Made by a program: the position numbers and the translations under genes
Shown here: one piece after another, positions 1-10,370 of the stretch
Layout: each line of letters starts with the position of its first letter
Numbering within the stretch: position 1 is the first letter of the stretch
The notes under the pieces: generated by a model
Told to the model about the DNA's origin: nothing
The model's database searches: none
What the model saw: the letters and a program-made list of their open reading frames with translations, nothing else
From: Deltaproteobacteria bacterium
GTDB taxonomy: Bacteria > SAR324 > NAC60-12
Direction: 5' to 3'
DNA length: 39,959 nt
Assembly (NCBI GenBank): GCA_002683655.1
Contig: NYTS01000048.1
Span: 2,385-42,343 of the forward strand

Positions 1-17
1 CTTAGTGAGTTGCGCAG

Positions 18-152
18 ATGAAGCGAACCTACCAACCCAACAACCGTCGGCGCAAAATGAAGCATGGCTTCCGCGCACGGATGGCGACTAAAAATGGTCA
101 AGCCATCATCAAGCGACGACGAGCCAAGGGACGCAAGCGACTGTCTGCTTAG
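18..152 (+). CDS. rpmH: 50S ribosomal protein L34
   Basis: Direct translation [44 protein letters not shown] matches the bL34 family; not in the ORF track because of its length; followed directly by rnpA. Confidence 0.97.
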   Translation: MKRTYQPNNRRRKMKHGFRARMATKNGQAIIKRRRAKGRKRLSA

Positions 153-514
153 TGACTTCAAGGCGTTATCCGAAGCGGGTGCGCCTTTGTGGTCGGAGTG
201 AGGTGGCCCGAATCTTTCTGCATGGGAACTACCGAGGATTAGGACTGATCAGCATCAAGTACCTTGCTAGTTCCGGTTCGGAAAGCCGCTTCCTTGTCAC
301 GGTGAGTAAGCGCGTAGGACACGCACCTTTGCGAAATCGACTGAAACGTTTGCTTCGAGAAGCAATTCGCCAGCACCGATACCAAATTTGCCAGCCTGTT
401 GATGTCTGCTTCATGATCACTAAAAAACCACAACGTCCCGTGGAGCAGACTTACATTGAGAGTGCGGTTCACCAAGCTTTCCAATTTCTTAACGCCCAGA
501 CTGCTGAAGACTAA
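152..514 (+). CDS. rnpA: Ribonuclease P protein component
   Basis: GTG start overlaps the rpmH stop by 1 nt; contains the RNR-type motif ([18 protein letters not shown]) and the conserved rpmH-rnpA-yidD order. Confidence 0.92.
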   Translation: MTSRRYPKRVRLCGRSEVARIFLHGNYRGLGLISIKYLASSGSESRFLVTVSKRVGHAPLRNRLKRLLREAIRQHRYQICQPVDVCFMITKKPQRPVEQTYIESAVHQAFQFLNAQTAED

Positions 515-519
515 CCAGT

Positions 520-813
520 ATGGACGTTCCCTCTGCATCCTATCCTGAGCCATCATCCTCAAGATTACTGTCCCGAGGACTGATAGCCTGCATCAAGCTT
601 TACCAATATTGTCTGTCTCCGCTTTTACCAAGATCATGCCGCTTCTACCCAAGCTGTTCTAACTATGCACTGGAAGCTCTTCAACAGCATGGTTGTGGCA
701 AAGGTGGGTGGCTGGCGCTTCGAAGAATTCTTTGCTGTCATCCTCTTCATCCTGGGGGATACGACCCTGTTCCTGATAAGCACACCAAATCCACTAAATC
801 TTTAAACCTCTAA
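520..813 (+). CDS. yidD: Membrane protein insertion efficiency factor YidD
   Basis: [38 protein letters not shown]...GYDPVP is the YidD/DUF37 signature. Confidence 0.96.
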   Translation: MDVPSASYPEPSSSRLLSRGLIACIKLYQYCLSPLLPRSCRFYPSCSNYALEALQQHGCGKGGWLALRRILCCHPLHPGGYDPVPDKHTKSTKSLNL

Positions 814-830
814 TCCGGCCTGAAATCACT

Positions 831-2555
831 ATGGAGAAACAAACCCTTCTAGCAATCGCTCTGTCGGCTGCTGTGCTGATTGGCTGGCAGTTCCTCTTTC
901 CGCCACCACCACCACCGCCAACTTCGACGACCGTACCCACAGCCACTGACACGTCTACCACTATAGTGGTAGACGAGAACGAATCAGCTGTTTCTAAAAA
1001 CTCTGCCTCTCCACTGAGTGCTAGCTTACCAAGTGTGGATGAAAGCCAACCCGCCAAACAAGTTGTTGTTGAAACTCCGCATTACCGATTGACCTTCAAT
1101 ACTAGGGGCGCAGTTGCCGAAAGCCTGTTGCTTCAGGAGTATCAGCACAACAAGGGACGGCTGACTCTCAGCACATGGTTTCCCTATCTCACATCGTTTT
1201 TAGGGGCTAGTAACGAAGAAATAGTCACAGAGGACAACAAGGTGAACATGTTCGCCAACGACCTCGACAATGTGCATCAATTTGCTGTCGAGTTGGAAGA
1301 CGATCCCCAGCTTTCTGCCCGACTCCAACGTACTGTTTTCTCTGAATCACAAGGAGATTTGCGACTTGAAGAAGGTACAGCCTCCCTACAATTCGTTTCT
1401 CCTGTTGTTGACGGACTGCAGCTGATCAAGACCTTCGAGTTCTTCGCTGATTCCTTCCAGATAGGCTATCGGGTACAGGTGATTAACCGCTCTCAGGAAG
1501 CAAAGTCCTTGCGGATTCGCCACGTCTTTGGAGAAGGCCGAGTTCAGAACGATGACTATCAACAACAAGGGGCCCACATCGGGCCGGTATACTTTGTTGA
1601 AGATAGTATGGAGACTGAAAGCAACAGCGATGTCCAACAAGAATTTCAAGTGGCAAATGCTGAGTGGTTTGGGGTGGAAGATCAGTTCTTCCTGAATGCA
1701 GTTCGAGCTGAATCACCAATCCGTTTCGCCTACTTCCGTTCTGCTGCCGCTCTAGTGGATCAACGGTCTATGCTGCGCCCGTACTTTGGCGCACGCTTAC
1801 CTTTGGTGAGCCTACAGCCAGAGCGACAGATTGAATCAAATTTTCGCGCCTACTTTGGGCCAAAATTAGAAGATGAAATGCTGAAATTTGGTCACAATCT
1901 GCGTGAATCAAATGCAATGTTCTTGGAAACCCTGGCAGCACCACTACTGACGCTATTGCACTGGATTTTTGGCTACGTTGGAAACTATGGCATCGCCATT
2001 ATCATCCTGACCATCATCGTTCGGTTACTGCTGTTCCCGCTAACCTATAAGGGGATGAAGGGGATGAAGCGGATGCAGCAGCTGGCGCCACGAATGAAAA
2101 AAATCCAGGAGAAGTATAAAGACAATAGAGAGAAATTGAACCAAGAGATGATGGAATTGTACCGCAAAAACAAAGTCAACCCACTGGGGGGCTGCTTGCC
2201 GCTACTTCTGCAAATTCCTGTGTTCATCGCCCTCTACAGTGCTCTCTCTGGTGCTGTTGAACTGCGTCATGCGCCCTTCATGCTCTGGCTCTCGGACATG
2301 TCCGCTCCTGATGGCCTTGGAATCACACCAATTCTGATGGGAGTGAGCCTCTACTTCCAACAAAAACTAACTCCCACAGCTGCCACGATGGACCCCATGC
2401 AAGCGAAGATCATGCAGTACCTCCCACTGGTGTTCACCATTTTTACTTTCACTTTCCCTGCTGGACTGACACTCTACTGGTTGACCAGTAACTTGCTTTC
2501 CATTGCGCAACAGCAACTTCTTAACCGAATCAAAACTCCAGAACTTCAGGACTAG
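831..2555 (+). CDS. yidC: Membrane protein insertase YidC
   Basis: 574 aa; N-terminal TM, periplasmic domain, C-terminal Oxa1 core (FPLTYKGMKGMKRMQQLAPRMKKIQEKYKDNREKLNQEMMELYRKNKVNPLGGCLPLLLQIPVFIALY). Confidence 0.97.
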   Translation: MEKQTLLAIALSAAVLIGWQFLFPPPPPPPTSTTVPTATDTSTTIVVDENESAVSKNSASPLSASLPSVDESQPAKQVVVETPHYRLTFNTRGAVAESLLLQEYQHNKGRLTLSTWFPYLTSFLGASNEEIVTEDNKVNMFANDLDNVHQFAVELEDDPQLSARLQRTVFSESQGDLRLEEGTASLQFVSPVVDGLQLIKTFEFFADSFQIGYRVQVINRSQEAKSLRIRHVFGEGRVQNDDYQQQGAHIGPVYFVEDSMETESNSDVQQEFQVANAEWFGVEDQFFLNAVRAESPIRFAYFRSAAALVDQRSMLRPYFGARLPLVSLQPERQIESNFRAYFGPKLEDEMLKFGHNLRESNAMFLETLAAPLLTLLHWIFGYVGNYGIAIIILTIIVRLLLFPLTYKGMKGMKRMQQLAPRMKKIQEKYKDNREKLNQEMMELYRKNKVNPLGGCLPLLLQIPVFIALYSALSGAVELRHAPFMLWLSDMSAPDGLGITPILMGVSLYFQQKLTPTAATMDPMQAKIMQYLPLVFTIFTFTFPAGLTLYWLTSNLLSIAQQQLLNRIKTPELQD

Positions 2556-2567
2556 CAGGCCTTCGGC

Positions 2568-4283
2568 ATGCTTCAATTCCTCACTCCTTTATGGCTGCTG
2601 GCTCTCCCAGCAGTCATTCTGCCTTGGTTTTGGCCGCAGCTAAAGCCACGGACTCGCCAACCTCAGCCTTTCTCTGCTTTTTTCCTGCTGCCGCCAGAAA
2701 CACTGAGACAGCAGCTTAGATTTTCTCGTGAAGATTTTTGGATCAAACTTCTGCGCAGTCTGTTGGTACTACTTACTGTACTTTTGCTAGCTCGCCCTTA
2801 CTGGCTGGAGGAACCTCCTCCATTGGAACTATGGGTCGTTGATGACAGTGCTAGCCTGACGACCCAGCCTTTGCTACAGTCCAATCTACCGAAGGGAAAA
2901 CAACCGCTTCTGCTTTCAGAATTATTTCCTCCTCCAGCAGAAGCCCCAGTACAAACCAAGTTTCAGGGAAGTTTTTTTGCTGGCACACCTAATCTAGGAG
3001 AGATCGGACAAGCCATCATGCAATCGAGACCAAAAACGGAACGTGATCGTCGACTGATTATCAACTTGGTGTCCGATTTTCAGCGTTCCCAATACTGGCC
3101 TTATACTCCCGTTGCGCTACCCATTGAATGGCGTTTTGAAAGACCACAAGGGCTACAATCCACACCTAATTTGGGATTACGGCAGCTTCGTGTAAAAACA
3201 GAAGGGAAGCTAAGCGCAGTTCTTGAGGTAGAACTCTTTGGGGAACAACCACAATCTACAGAGGTGCGCATCACTGTGGAGCAAAGATCTCAAAAGCTGC
3301 ACGATTCCGTCATCAGTTGGAAAGGTACACCAGAGCCTCAGCGATTAGCACTAAGTCCTGAATACGAGCATCACGCACCTTTACAAATACTGATTGAACC
3401 TCAGCTTCCAGATCCTGACTATGACAATCACTATTACTTTCAATCGTCACGAAGAGATGATCTGCGGGTGGGGTTACTAAGTACTGAGGGAGTTTCTGCA
3501 CTTTATCGGTACGGGCTGCACCCTTTGAAATCAGCACTGAATGCCAACGACTTCTTCTCTTTCCTATTCAGCAATCCAGAAACTCTGAAGGCGGCAAACC
3601 CTGATCTTGTAATTCTATTGGCTGATGATCCAAGAAGATTTGAAGATATCTACCCCGAAACGCCGATCCGTCTGTTCGTACCAACTCGTCCAGCAGACTG
3701 GAGCAACTTGGCAGCAGACAATCATAGCCTGTTACCCAAAGAGCAACTCGCTCTTGACTGGAGCAAAGCTGACCTCGGGCCTGAGTGGTTGATTGAACAA
3801 TCCATACCGGGCCTGCATCAAGCCACCGCTCAACAACTGTGGCTATTGGACACTGGCGTCTCAAATACTTGGGGGCCTCTCTACCAGCAGCAAAGCTTCG
3901 TAGACCAGCTTCGTGACTGGCTGAATTATCTCTGGCAAGAACACCCGAGGCGTCAGTTGGGAAGCTTAAAGGTAGGGCAACAGGTTTCAGGGGTCACATC
4001 CGGATGGCGATGGCCAGGGCACTACGAACTGAAGGACGATAATCTTACACTGGCTTTCGCAGTCAACTTGGCTGAACAAGAGAGTCTGCCAGAGTTGATG
4101 ACCGAAGAGGAACTGGAGCAGATGCAGAGTTTTTTCACTGACCAGGCAGCATTTACAGATCGTCAGCAGGCGGCTAGTGACACTCTACAGGACTGGCTGC
4201 GTTGGTTGCTTTTGCTACTGTTGTTATTGGAAGTGCTTTGGGTATTGAAACGACTCTTGAGACCAGAGGCATCGCCAACCTGA
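2568..4283 (+). CDS. BatA-type / VWA-like membrane protein
   Basis: N-terminal FLTPLWLLALPAVILPWFWP and LLRSLLVLLTVLLLARPYW are typical of BatA N-terminal membrane regions; DDSAS resembles a MIDAS DxSxS; C-terminal TM. Confidence 0.6.
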   Translation: MLQFLTPLWLLALPAVILPWFWPQLKPRTRQPQPFSAFFLLPPETLRQQLRFSREDFWIKLLRSLLVLLTVLLLARPYWLEEPPPLELWVVDDSASLTTQPLLQSNLPKGKQPLLLSELFPPPAEAPVQTKFQGSFFAGTPNLGEIGQAIMQSRPKTERDRRLIINLVSDFQRSQYWPYTPVALPIEWRFERPQGLQSTPNLGLRQLRVKTEGKLSAVLEVELFGEQPQSTEVRITVEQRSQKLHDSVISWKGTPEPQRLALSPEYEHHAPLQILIEPQLPDPDYDNHYYFQSSRRDDLRVGLLSTEGVSALYRYGLHPLKSALNANDFFSFLFSNPETLKAANPDLVILLADDPRRFEDIYPETPIRLFVPTRPADWSNLAADNHSLLPKEQLALDWSKADLGPEWLIEQSIPGLHQATAQQLWLLDTGVSNTWGPLYQQQSFVDQLRDWLNYLWQEHPRRQLGSLKVGQQVSGVTSGWRWPGHYELKDDNLTLAFAVNLAEQESLPELMTEEELEQMQSFFTDQAAFTDRQQAASDTLQDWLRWLLLLLLLLEVLWVLKRLLRPEASPT

Positions 4284-4326
4284 TTGGCCTCCCACTTTTC
4301 ATGTAAGACCGTAGAGACTTTAAATT

Positions 4327-6726
4327 TTACTCGGGGAACACATTACGAATGACATCCTGTTCGCTGGCGGGCAGTAGGAAGATGCTTTCCATATCCTGGA
4401 CCATGTGCTTGGGAACAGCCTGAGAAATATGATAATTCCCTTTTCGCCCGAGTACTACATCCAGAAAACGCGTCATCAGCTCTTTTGGGGGCACAAACAG
4501 ACCATCTGAAAATTGCAAATGACGCTGCTTATCTCTTGGCACAATGAAATCCCCGCGATCTTCACTGTACTCAAGTTCTACTCCACTTGTGTTGAAGAAA
4601 CCATAAGCCAACACTTTTGCTTCAGCAACTCCCTTGAGGAACTCCCAGAGCGTATCCGCATCGTTTAGCAGGGTGTCCATCATCCTGCTTTCTGACGCTG
4701 GTTCCTCCGGATCAAAATCTCGACCAACTCGTTCCACATAGCCACTGAAGGTATGAGCTTTTTCCAAGACTTCTAGGATCATTCTGGCCTGCCTCGAACG
4801 TAAGGTGAGGATATTGCGCTTCAGTATGCCCATCACATCCGACTCATACGGTTCAAATCGGCCACGATTTTCTTCCCGAGACTGTCCAAGCTTGCTGATC
4901 ATCTTCGAAGCACTAGGCTGACTTGGATCCGCTTTTGGTTGGGCCTTTTTCACGGATGTTGGTGCCTCTGTCTCAGTCACAGGTGCTTTGGTTGCCAAGG
5001 TGGCCAGGCGTAATTGAACTGGCTCCATGATTTCCTTCATCTCCCTAGCAAAGATCTGTTGTTGTTGTTGTTGTGGATCCAACAACTGTTCAATCATCCA
5101 TACCAGATCGTTACCGCCACGCCAGCTATCTTGCAGGTAATGCTGAAGACTTGTTGCTCTACCGGCATAGATGCGCTGCATCTCCTTGACTTCTCCTGCT
5201 GCATCACTTCCTGCAGAGCCAAATCCTTTAGGAAAGAAACTTCCTGCTTGTTGTAGGCTGGTCACAATCGACTGGAAGAGTTCGTAGACATTACCCAGAG
5301 AAAAGGCCGCTCCGGAGAGAGCGTCTCGCTCATCGTAGGCCTGATTGAGGATTTGATAGACTTGCAGAGAAGGCATCTCCGGCTCAGCATCCAAACGCTC
5401 AATTGCTTTATTGAGCTGCCGGGCATAGCTACCCATCGTGTCTCGACCATCACGCATCAGGCGCAACGCACTCAGGATGCCCTCCTCGACCTGAAGATGA
5501 AACAACCTTCGGCCTTCCATGGAGGTCTGTAGTTGCCAGGTTACCTTCTCTGTAGAGTGGGCAATCCGGTCTCCTCTTTCTAATAATCCACTGACTGCTT
5601 TCAGGGCCCTAGCGAGAAACAGTGCGGAGACCGTGTGTGGTCGGCAGGAATCGTAGACCTTCCCAAACGCCAAAGAGAGGTTGAAGAGGATGCTCTGTAC
5701 CTGTCGCAATGTCTGCCCAACCGTGTTTAAATTGGTGGAGACAAAGTGGATGAATTTCATGTCAGAGATACATTTTTCTCTGAACTCTTTCAGGAGTTGG
5801 GGACCATTGTCTGGTGATTCCTTGAAGCTCTGCTGAAGTTGTTTGAGGTGCTTGTCCACAAAGCGAAATGGTTCCAGTGGAACGTGGAGATCCTGCAACT
5901 TCAGCGTCAGATCAACACAAATTTGCTCCAGTTCTTCGCGTTGTTCGACAGGGATTTGTTGGACACTGGCATGATATTGATCAATGCGTGTTTGAATATG
6001 TTCGAGGCGCTTATAAACTGTATCAAGGGTGCGCTCTGGCTCCTTGATCTGAGGCTGCTTGAGAAAGGCCCAAAGAATTTGATCCTGAACCGTTAGCAGT
6101 TTCTGAACATGATTGAAAAAGAGATAGATGATCTGTAGTTCAGGGGCCTGCAGACGGTAGTTGAGATCCTTGAATTGTGGGGAGGTGAGAAGTTTCTGTG
6201 CAAGTGGTTCGAAGGATTTGATCTGCTCACGAACAAACTGTTGCTGCTCAGATGACATACGAATTTCTTCTGGCAGCAGGGGCCAACGTTGCTGTTCCGC
6301 AGCTTTCCCCAAAGCCTGCACTCCTTGCCAAGCAATTTGGACGGCATCTGCGATCCGCAATCCCTTGGGTTCTGTCATATAGAAACCGTACTCTAGGCAG
6401 AGATGAACACACTGGCAGAGATGAATGATGCGCTCACTCATACCCATGAATAACGTTGCTTGCCTTTGGAAAATCTCGTTTGAGCGACACTTCTGTGTCA
6501 ACTCGGAATTCAATTGATTAATTTCCTGTAGGGTCGCTACAATATTTTTCTGATCTTCTAGGCGGATGAACCAGAGATTTTCCTTAGTGAAAATCGTTTT
6601 GATGAACTGCTGAATTTCCTGAGTTTCCTGCTGCGAGCGCCGAAGTTGGGGAACACTGCTACTACGCTGGGTTTTCAGGGAAGACTGCTTCTGACGAAGG
6701 CTTGCGGCTACTTGTTCACTAGACAA
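4327..6726 (-). CDS. Large predicted coiled-coil protein of unknown function
   Basis: 799-aa uninterrupted ORF, soluble, helix- and Gln-rich, with a poly-Q run (DPQQQQQQ); family not recognised. Confidence 0.8.
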   Translation of the reverse strand: MSSEQVAASLRQKQSSLKTQRSSSVPQLRRSQQETQEIQQFIKTIFTKENLWFIRLEDQKNIVATLQEINQLNSELTQKCRSNEIFQRQATLFMGMSERIIHLCQCVHLCLEYGFYMTEPKGLRIADAVQIAWQGVQALGKAAEQQRWPLLPEEIRMSSEQQQFVREQIKSFEPLAQKLLTSPQFKDLNYRLQAPELQIIYLFFNHVQKLLTVQDQILWAFLKQPQIKEPERTLDTVYKRLEHIQTRIDQYHASVQQIPVEQREELEQICVDLTLKLQDLHVPLEPFRFVDKHLKQLQQSFKESPDNGPQLLKEFREKCISDMKFIHFVSTNLNTVGQTLRQVQSILFNLSLAFGKVYDSCRPHTVSALFLARALKAVSGLLERGDRIAHSTEKVTWQLQTSMEGRRLFHLQVEEGILSALRLMRDGRDTMGSYARQLNKAIERLDAEPEMPSLQVYQILNQAYDERDALSGAAFSLGNVYELFQSIVTSLQQAGSFFPKGFGSAGSDAAGEVKEMQRIYAGRATSLQHYLQDSWRGGNDLVWMIEQLLDPQQQQQQIFAREMKEIMEPVQLRLATLATKAPVTETEAPTSVKKAQPKADPSQPSASKMISKLGQSREENRGRFEPYESDVMGILKRNILTLRSRQARMILEVLEKAHTFSGYVERVGRDFDPEEPASESRMMDTLLNDADTLWEFLKGVAEAKVLAYGFFNTSGVELEYSEDRGDFIVPRDKQRHLQFSDGLFVPPKELMTRFLDVVLGRKGNYHISQAVPKHMVQDMESIFLLPASEQDVIRNVFPE

Positions 6727-6838
6727 AGCGCACCTGTTTCAACTGGGGGAAACAAATAAGTTCGACCAATCACAGCTCTTTCAACTGGGCTTCTAAGCTC
6801 CACGAACCAAATAAACTGGCAGAGGCAGCGAACGAATC

Positions 6839-8767
6839 ATGCAAAATCGATCTTGGATTCTCGACGCTATCGCAAAACCCCACGACATTCAAACTCTCAG
6901 TACTCAAGAACTAGAGCAACTATCAGAAGACTGTCGGCAACGAATCATTGAGGTCACCAGCCAAAAGGGTGGACACCTAGCCTCTTCTCTTGGGGCTGTG
7001 GAGATTGCCGTAGCACTCTTCAAAGTATTTGATTTTCGTCGGGACCGAGTGGTCTGGGATGTGGGACACCAAGCTTATGCTCACAAGTTGCTCAGTGGAC
7101 GCAATGAACAGTTTGGCACACTGGCTCAATATGGTGGCATCAAGAAATTCTTGAGTCGTGACGAGAGCTCCTACGACCACTTTGGGGCTGGGCATGCCTC
7201 CACATCGATCTCGGCTGCGCTTGGAATGGCGTTCAGTCGAGACTTGCAACAGCAGGCCCACTATGTGATTGCAGTTATTGGGGATGGTGCAATGACCGGA
7301 GGGCTAGCTTTCGAAGCATTGAACCACAATGGCTTCGCCGGCAAGAACATGATCCTGATTGTCAATGACAACGGCATGAGCATTGATCCAAATGTTGGTG
7401 CACTCTCCAAAATGATCACACGAGTCATTTCTTCGCCTTCCTACAATTGGCTTCGTGACGAAACCCGAGAATGGGCCTCAAGGGTTCCTTTCTCCGAACC
7501 ACTCCAGCATGCTCTGCAAAAAATCAACACATCACTCAAGACCTTCCTCTTACCAGGAATGCTCTTTGAGCAATTGGGCTGGCGCTATTTTGGACCAATC
7601 AATGGCCACAGTGTCGGAGAGTTGGTCGAGTTACTCACCCATGTGAAAGATCTGGATGGACCGATTGTCATCCATGCACTGACACAGAAGGGCAAGGGCT
7701 ATTCTTTTGCAGAAGAAGACGCCTTCACCTACCATGGCGTGAGTCCTTTTGAACCAGAAACAGGAAACTTCGTCAAGAAATCAAGTAGTGGAATCAAGCA
7801 AAAAAGCTACTCCAAGGTATTTGCTGAGAAGTTGGGAGATTTGATGGAAGCCGACTCCCAAGTGGTGGCATTGAGTGCGGCAATGATGAGCGGAACCGGC
7901 ATCATTGGCCTTCATGAAAAATACCCAGAGCGAGTACTGGATGTTGGTATTGCGGAAGGGCATGCAGTCACATGTGCCGCAGGCTTAGCCGCAGAAGGCA
8001 GCAAACCTTTCGTGGCTATCTACTCAACGTTTCTGCAAAGAGCCTTGGATCACATCATTCACGACGTAGCGATTCAGAAACTACCTGTTCGCTTTGCCCT
8101 AGACCGTGCAGGACTCGTTGGAGTTGATGGTCCAACTCACCACGGCTGCTTTGATCTCACATACCTCCGAATGATCCCAAACATGGTAGTGATGGTCCCG
8201 GCTGATGGCTCCGAGTTGAGACTCATGACTCAGTTTGCGTACGAACATGAGGGACCGCTAGCCATGCGCTACCCAAGAGGCAACACTGCCATCTGTGATG
8301 AAAACGCCACAGAACCAATTCAGTTGGGCAAAGGGAAGGTCATTCAGGAGGGGTCAGACGTAGCACTCTTTGCAGTGGGTGTCATGGTCGAGACTGCAAT
8401 CGCTGTCGCTGAAATCCTCGAGGAACAGGGACTCAGCGTCGCTGTGATCAACGCTCGCTTTGTCAAACCTCTTGACGAAGAGCTTCTCCAAAAGTTTGCC
8501 CGAAGCCGTCAATTAATCGTCACTCTTGAAGAAAATGTAATTGCTGGAGGATTTGGTAGTGCAGTACTGGAATCCCTGCAACAATCAGGAACTGTCGTTC
8601 CAGTGCAGACAATCGGATTACCAGATCGCTATATTTCCCAAGGCAGTCCAGAGCAACAACGGGAAGAAGCGGGATTGAGTGTGACGAAGATTGTTGGAAG
8701 CATTACGGGGCGTCTGAGGGAAATACAATTAAAATCCAATAAATTCAGAAATGTAAAGGCCTCATAA
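6839..8767 (+). CDS. dxs: 1-deoxy-D-xylulose-5-phosphate synthase
   Basis: 642 aa; VIGDGAMTGGLAFEALNHNG TPP motif, DRAGLVGVDGPTHHGCFDLTYLR, full-length DXS organisation. Confidence 0.97.
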   Translation: MQNRSWILDAIAKPHDIQTLSTQELEQLSEDCRQRIIEVTSQKGGHLASSLGAVEIAVALFKVFDFRRDRVVWDVGHQAYAHKLLSGRNEQFGTLAQYGGIKKFLSRDESSYDHFGAGHASTSISAALGMAFSRDLQQQAHYVIAVIGDGAMTGGLAFEALNHNGFAGKNMILIVNDNGMSIDPNVGALSKMITRVISSPSYNWLRDETREWASRVPFSEPLQHALQKINTSLKTFLLPGMLFEQLGWRYFGPINGHSVGELVELLTHVKDLDGPIVIHALTQKGKGYSFAEEDAFTYHGVSPFEPETGNFVKKSSSGIKQKSYSKVFAEKLGDLMEADSQVVALSAAMMSGTGIIGLHEKYPERVLDVGIAEGHAVTCAAGLAAEGSKPFVAIYSTFLQRALDHIIHDVAIQKLPVRFALDRAGLVGVDGPTHHGCFDLTYLRMIPNMVVMVPADGSELRLMTQFAYEHEGPLAMRYPRGNTAICDENATEPIQLGKGKVIQEGSDVALFAVGVMVETAIAVAEILEEQGLSVAVINARFVKPLDEELLQKFARSRQLIVTLEENVIAGGFGSAVLESLQQSGTVVPVQTIGLPDRYISQGSPEQQREEAGLSVTKIVGSITGRLREIQLKSNKFRNVKAS

Positions 8768-8987
8768 GAAATTTTAAATTTGACTAACGACAACTCGATT
8801 AGAAAAAATATTAGGGATACCAAATTGCATCAAGTGAATCAATTTCTTATCACCTAGTGACGTTAATGGACCTAATAATATCTCTGATCTTTTAACTCCC
8901 ATTCCAGCGAATGATGAATCTGTATCAAACAGTTCAAAAATCGCAAACCCTACCTAGTGGCTTTTTCTGGCCTAATTTCAACGATCA

Positions 8988-10346
8988 ATGAATCCGCTAA
9001 AATTTATTCCTCAATCTCTGCAGGGATATATTGCTCAACATCCTCAGTTTTCCAAAATTCTTGAAAATATTGGATGGCTTTTTTTTGATAAGATTTTGCG
9101 AATGGGTCTTGGCCTACTTATTGGTGTTTGGATCGCCCGCTATCTGGGGCCTGAACAGTTTGGGTCACTAAGTTTTGCCATAGCGTTCACCTGGCTGTTT
9201 GGTGCAATATCTACACTAGGTTTACCTGAAATTGTTGTCCGAGACCTTGTTCGAAAACCAGACACAAAGCTTGAAACTTTAGGGACCGCCGCTGCGCTGC
9301 TCTTCCTCGGAGGAGTCCTGACTTATTGTCTCATTCTAATCACTATTTTTTGGATTAGACCAGAGGATCAGTTAGCCAAAATTCTAGTCGCTATCCTCGG
9401 TTCAACAATGCTGTTCAAAGCTAGTGAAATTGCCGTCTATTGGTTTGAATCACAGGTCATCTCAAAATATACTGTATGGGTGCAGAACGGCAGCTTCCTT
9501 ATTTTTGCAGGAATCAAAGTACTACTCATTCTCAACGGTACACCGTTGATCGCCTTCGCTTGGATGACGCTAGGCGAAGCCTCGATAGCTGCGATAATGC
9601 TTAGCATCATGCTTGGAATACACGGACCAAGACTACGGCAATTGTGCGTATCGTTAGCACGTGCGAAGATTCTTCTGAAGGACAGCTGGCCGCTACTACT
9701 ATCCAGTATAGCTGTAGTGGTATACATGAAGATCGACCAGATCATGCTCGGGCAGATGGTGGGAGACAAAGCCGTGGGCATTTATAGCGCTGCAGTACGA
9801 ATTAGCGAGGTATGGTACTTTATTCCAACAATGATAGTTGCATCCGTTTTCCCTGCAATCCTCAAAGCAAGAAATAGTAGTGAAGAGCAATACTATAAAA
9901 AATTGCAGCATCTCTTCGATCTAATGCTATGGCTCTCGATAGGTATTGCTTTGCCTATGACATTTCTATCTGAATCAGTCATAAAAATTCTGTTTGGTGA
10001 AACATATCTTGATGCCAGCTCCATACTCTCTATACACATTTGGGCATCAATTTTTGTGTTTTTAGGAGTCGCTAGTAGCAAGTGGTTTATCGCAGAAAAC
10101 AGACAGATTTTAAGTTTTCAGCGAACAACAATTGGAGCATTAGCAAATGTTATACTTAACTTTTTATTTATTCCTCAATTCCAAGCAGTTGGAGCAGCAA
10201 CAGCGACCATTATATCTTACGCTATCGCTACTATAATTTCAGATTTATTCCAGGCAGAAACAAGGTTTATTTTTTTTATGAAGATAGAATCCTTCAACCT
10301 ACTAAAAGTAATTTATAGAATAAGAATATTAAAAAATTCCTTATAA
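8988..10346 (+). CDS. Oligosaccharide flippase (Wzx-like, MATE/MVF superfamily)
   Basis: 452 aa, many TM segments, GVWIARYLGPEQFGSLSFAIAFTWLFG at the N-terminus. Confidence 0.9.
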   Translation: MNPLKFIPQSLQGYIAQHPQFSKILENIGWLFFDKILRMGLGLLIGVWIARYLGPEQFGSLSFAIAFTWLFGAISTLGLPEIVVRDLVRKPDTKLETLGTAAALLFLGGVLTYCLILITIFWIRPEDQLAKILVAILGSTMLFKASEIAVYWFESQVISKYTVWVQNGSFLIFAGIKVLLILNGTPLIAFAWMTLGEASIAAIMLSIMLGIHGPRLRQLCVSLARAKILLKDSWPLLLSSIAVVVYMKIDQIMLGQMVGDKAVGIYSAAVRISEVWYFIPTMIVASVFPAILKARNSSEEQYYKKLQHLFDLMLWLSIGIALPMTFLSESVIKILFGETYLDASSILSIHIWASIFVFLGVASSKWFIAENRQILSFQRTTIGALANVILNFLFIPQFQAVGAATATIISYAIATIISDLFQAETRFIFFMKIESFNLLKVIYRIRILKNSL

Positions 10347-10370
10347 ATATAATATATTATCAGCTATATT

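Noticed and set aside
239-562. Minus-strand ORF opposite rnpA
   Set aside because: Antisense to a clear rnpA and no family resemblance.
794-1057. Minus-strand ORF with a glycine run (VEVGGGGGGGKR)
   Set aside because: Shadow of the yidC poly-proline coding stretch on the opposite strand.
5056-5075. (GTT)n tract considered as CRISPR or VNTR array
   Set aside because: Simple trinucleotide run encoding poly-Gln within one ORF; no spacers or longer repeat unit.
6736-6795. Repeated ttcaactggg upstream of dxs
   Set aside because: Only a 10-nt direct repeat in two copies; insufficient to call an operator.
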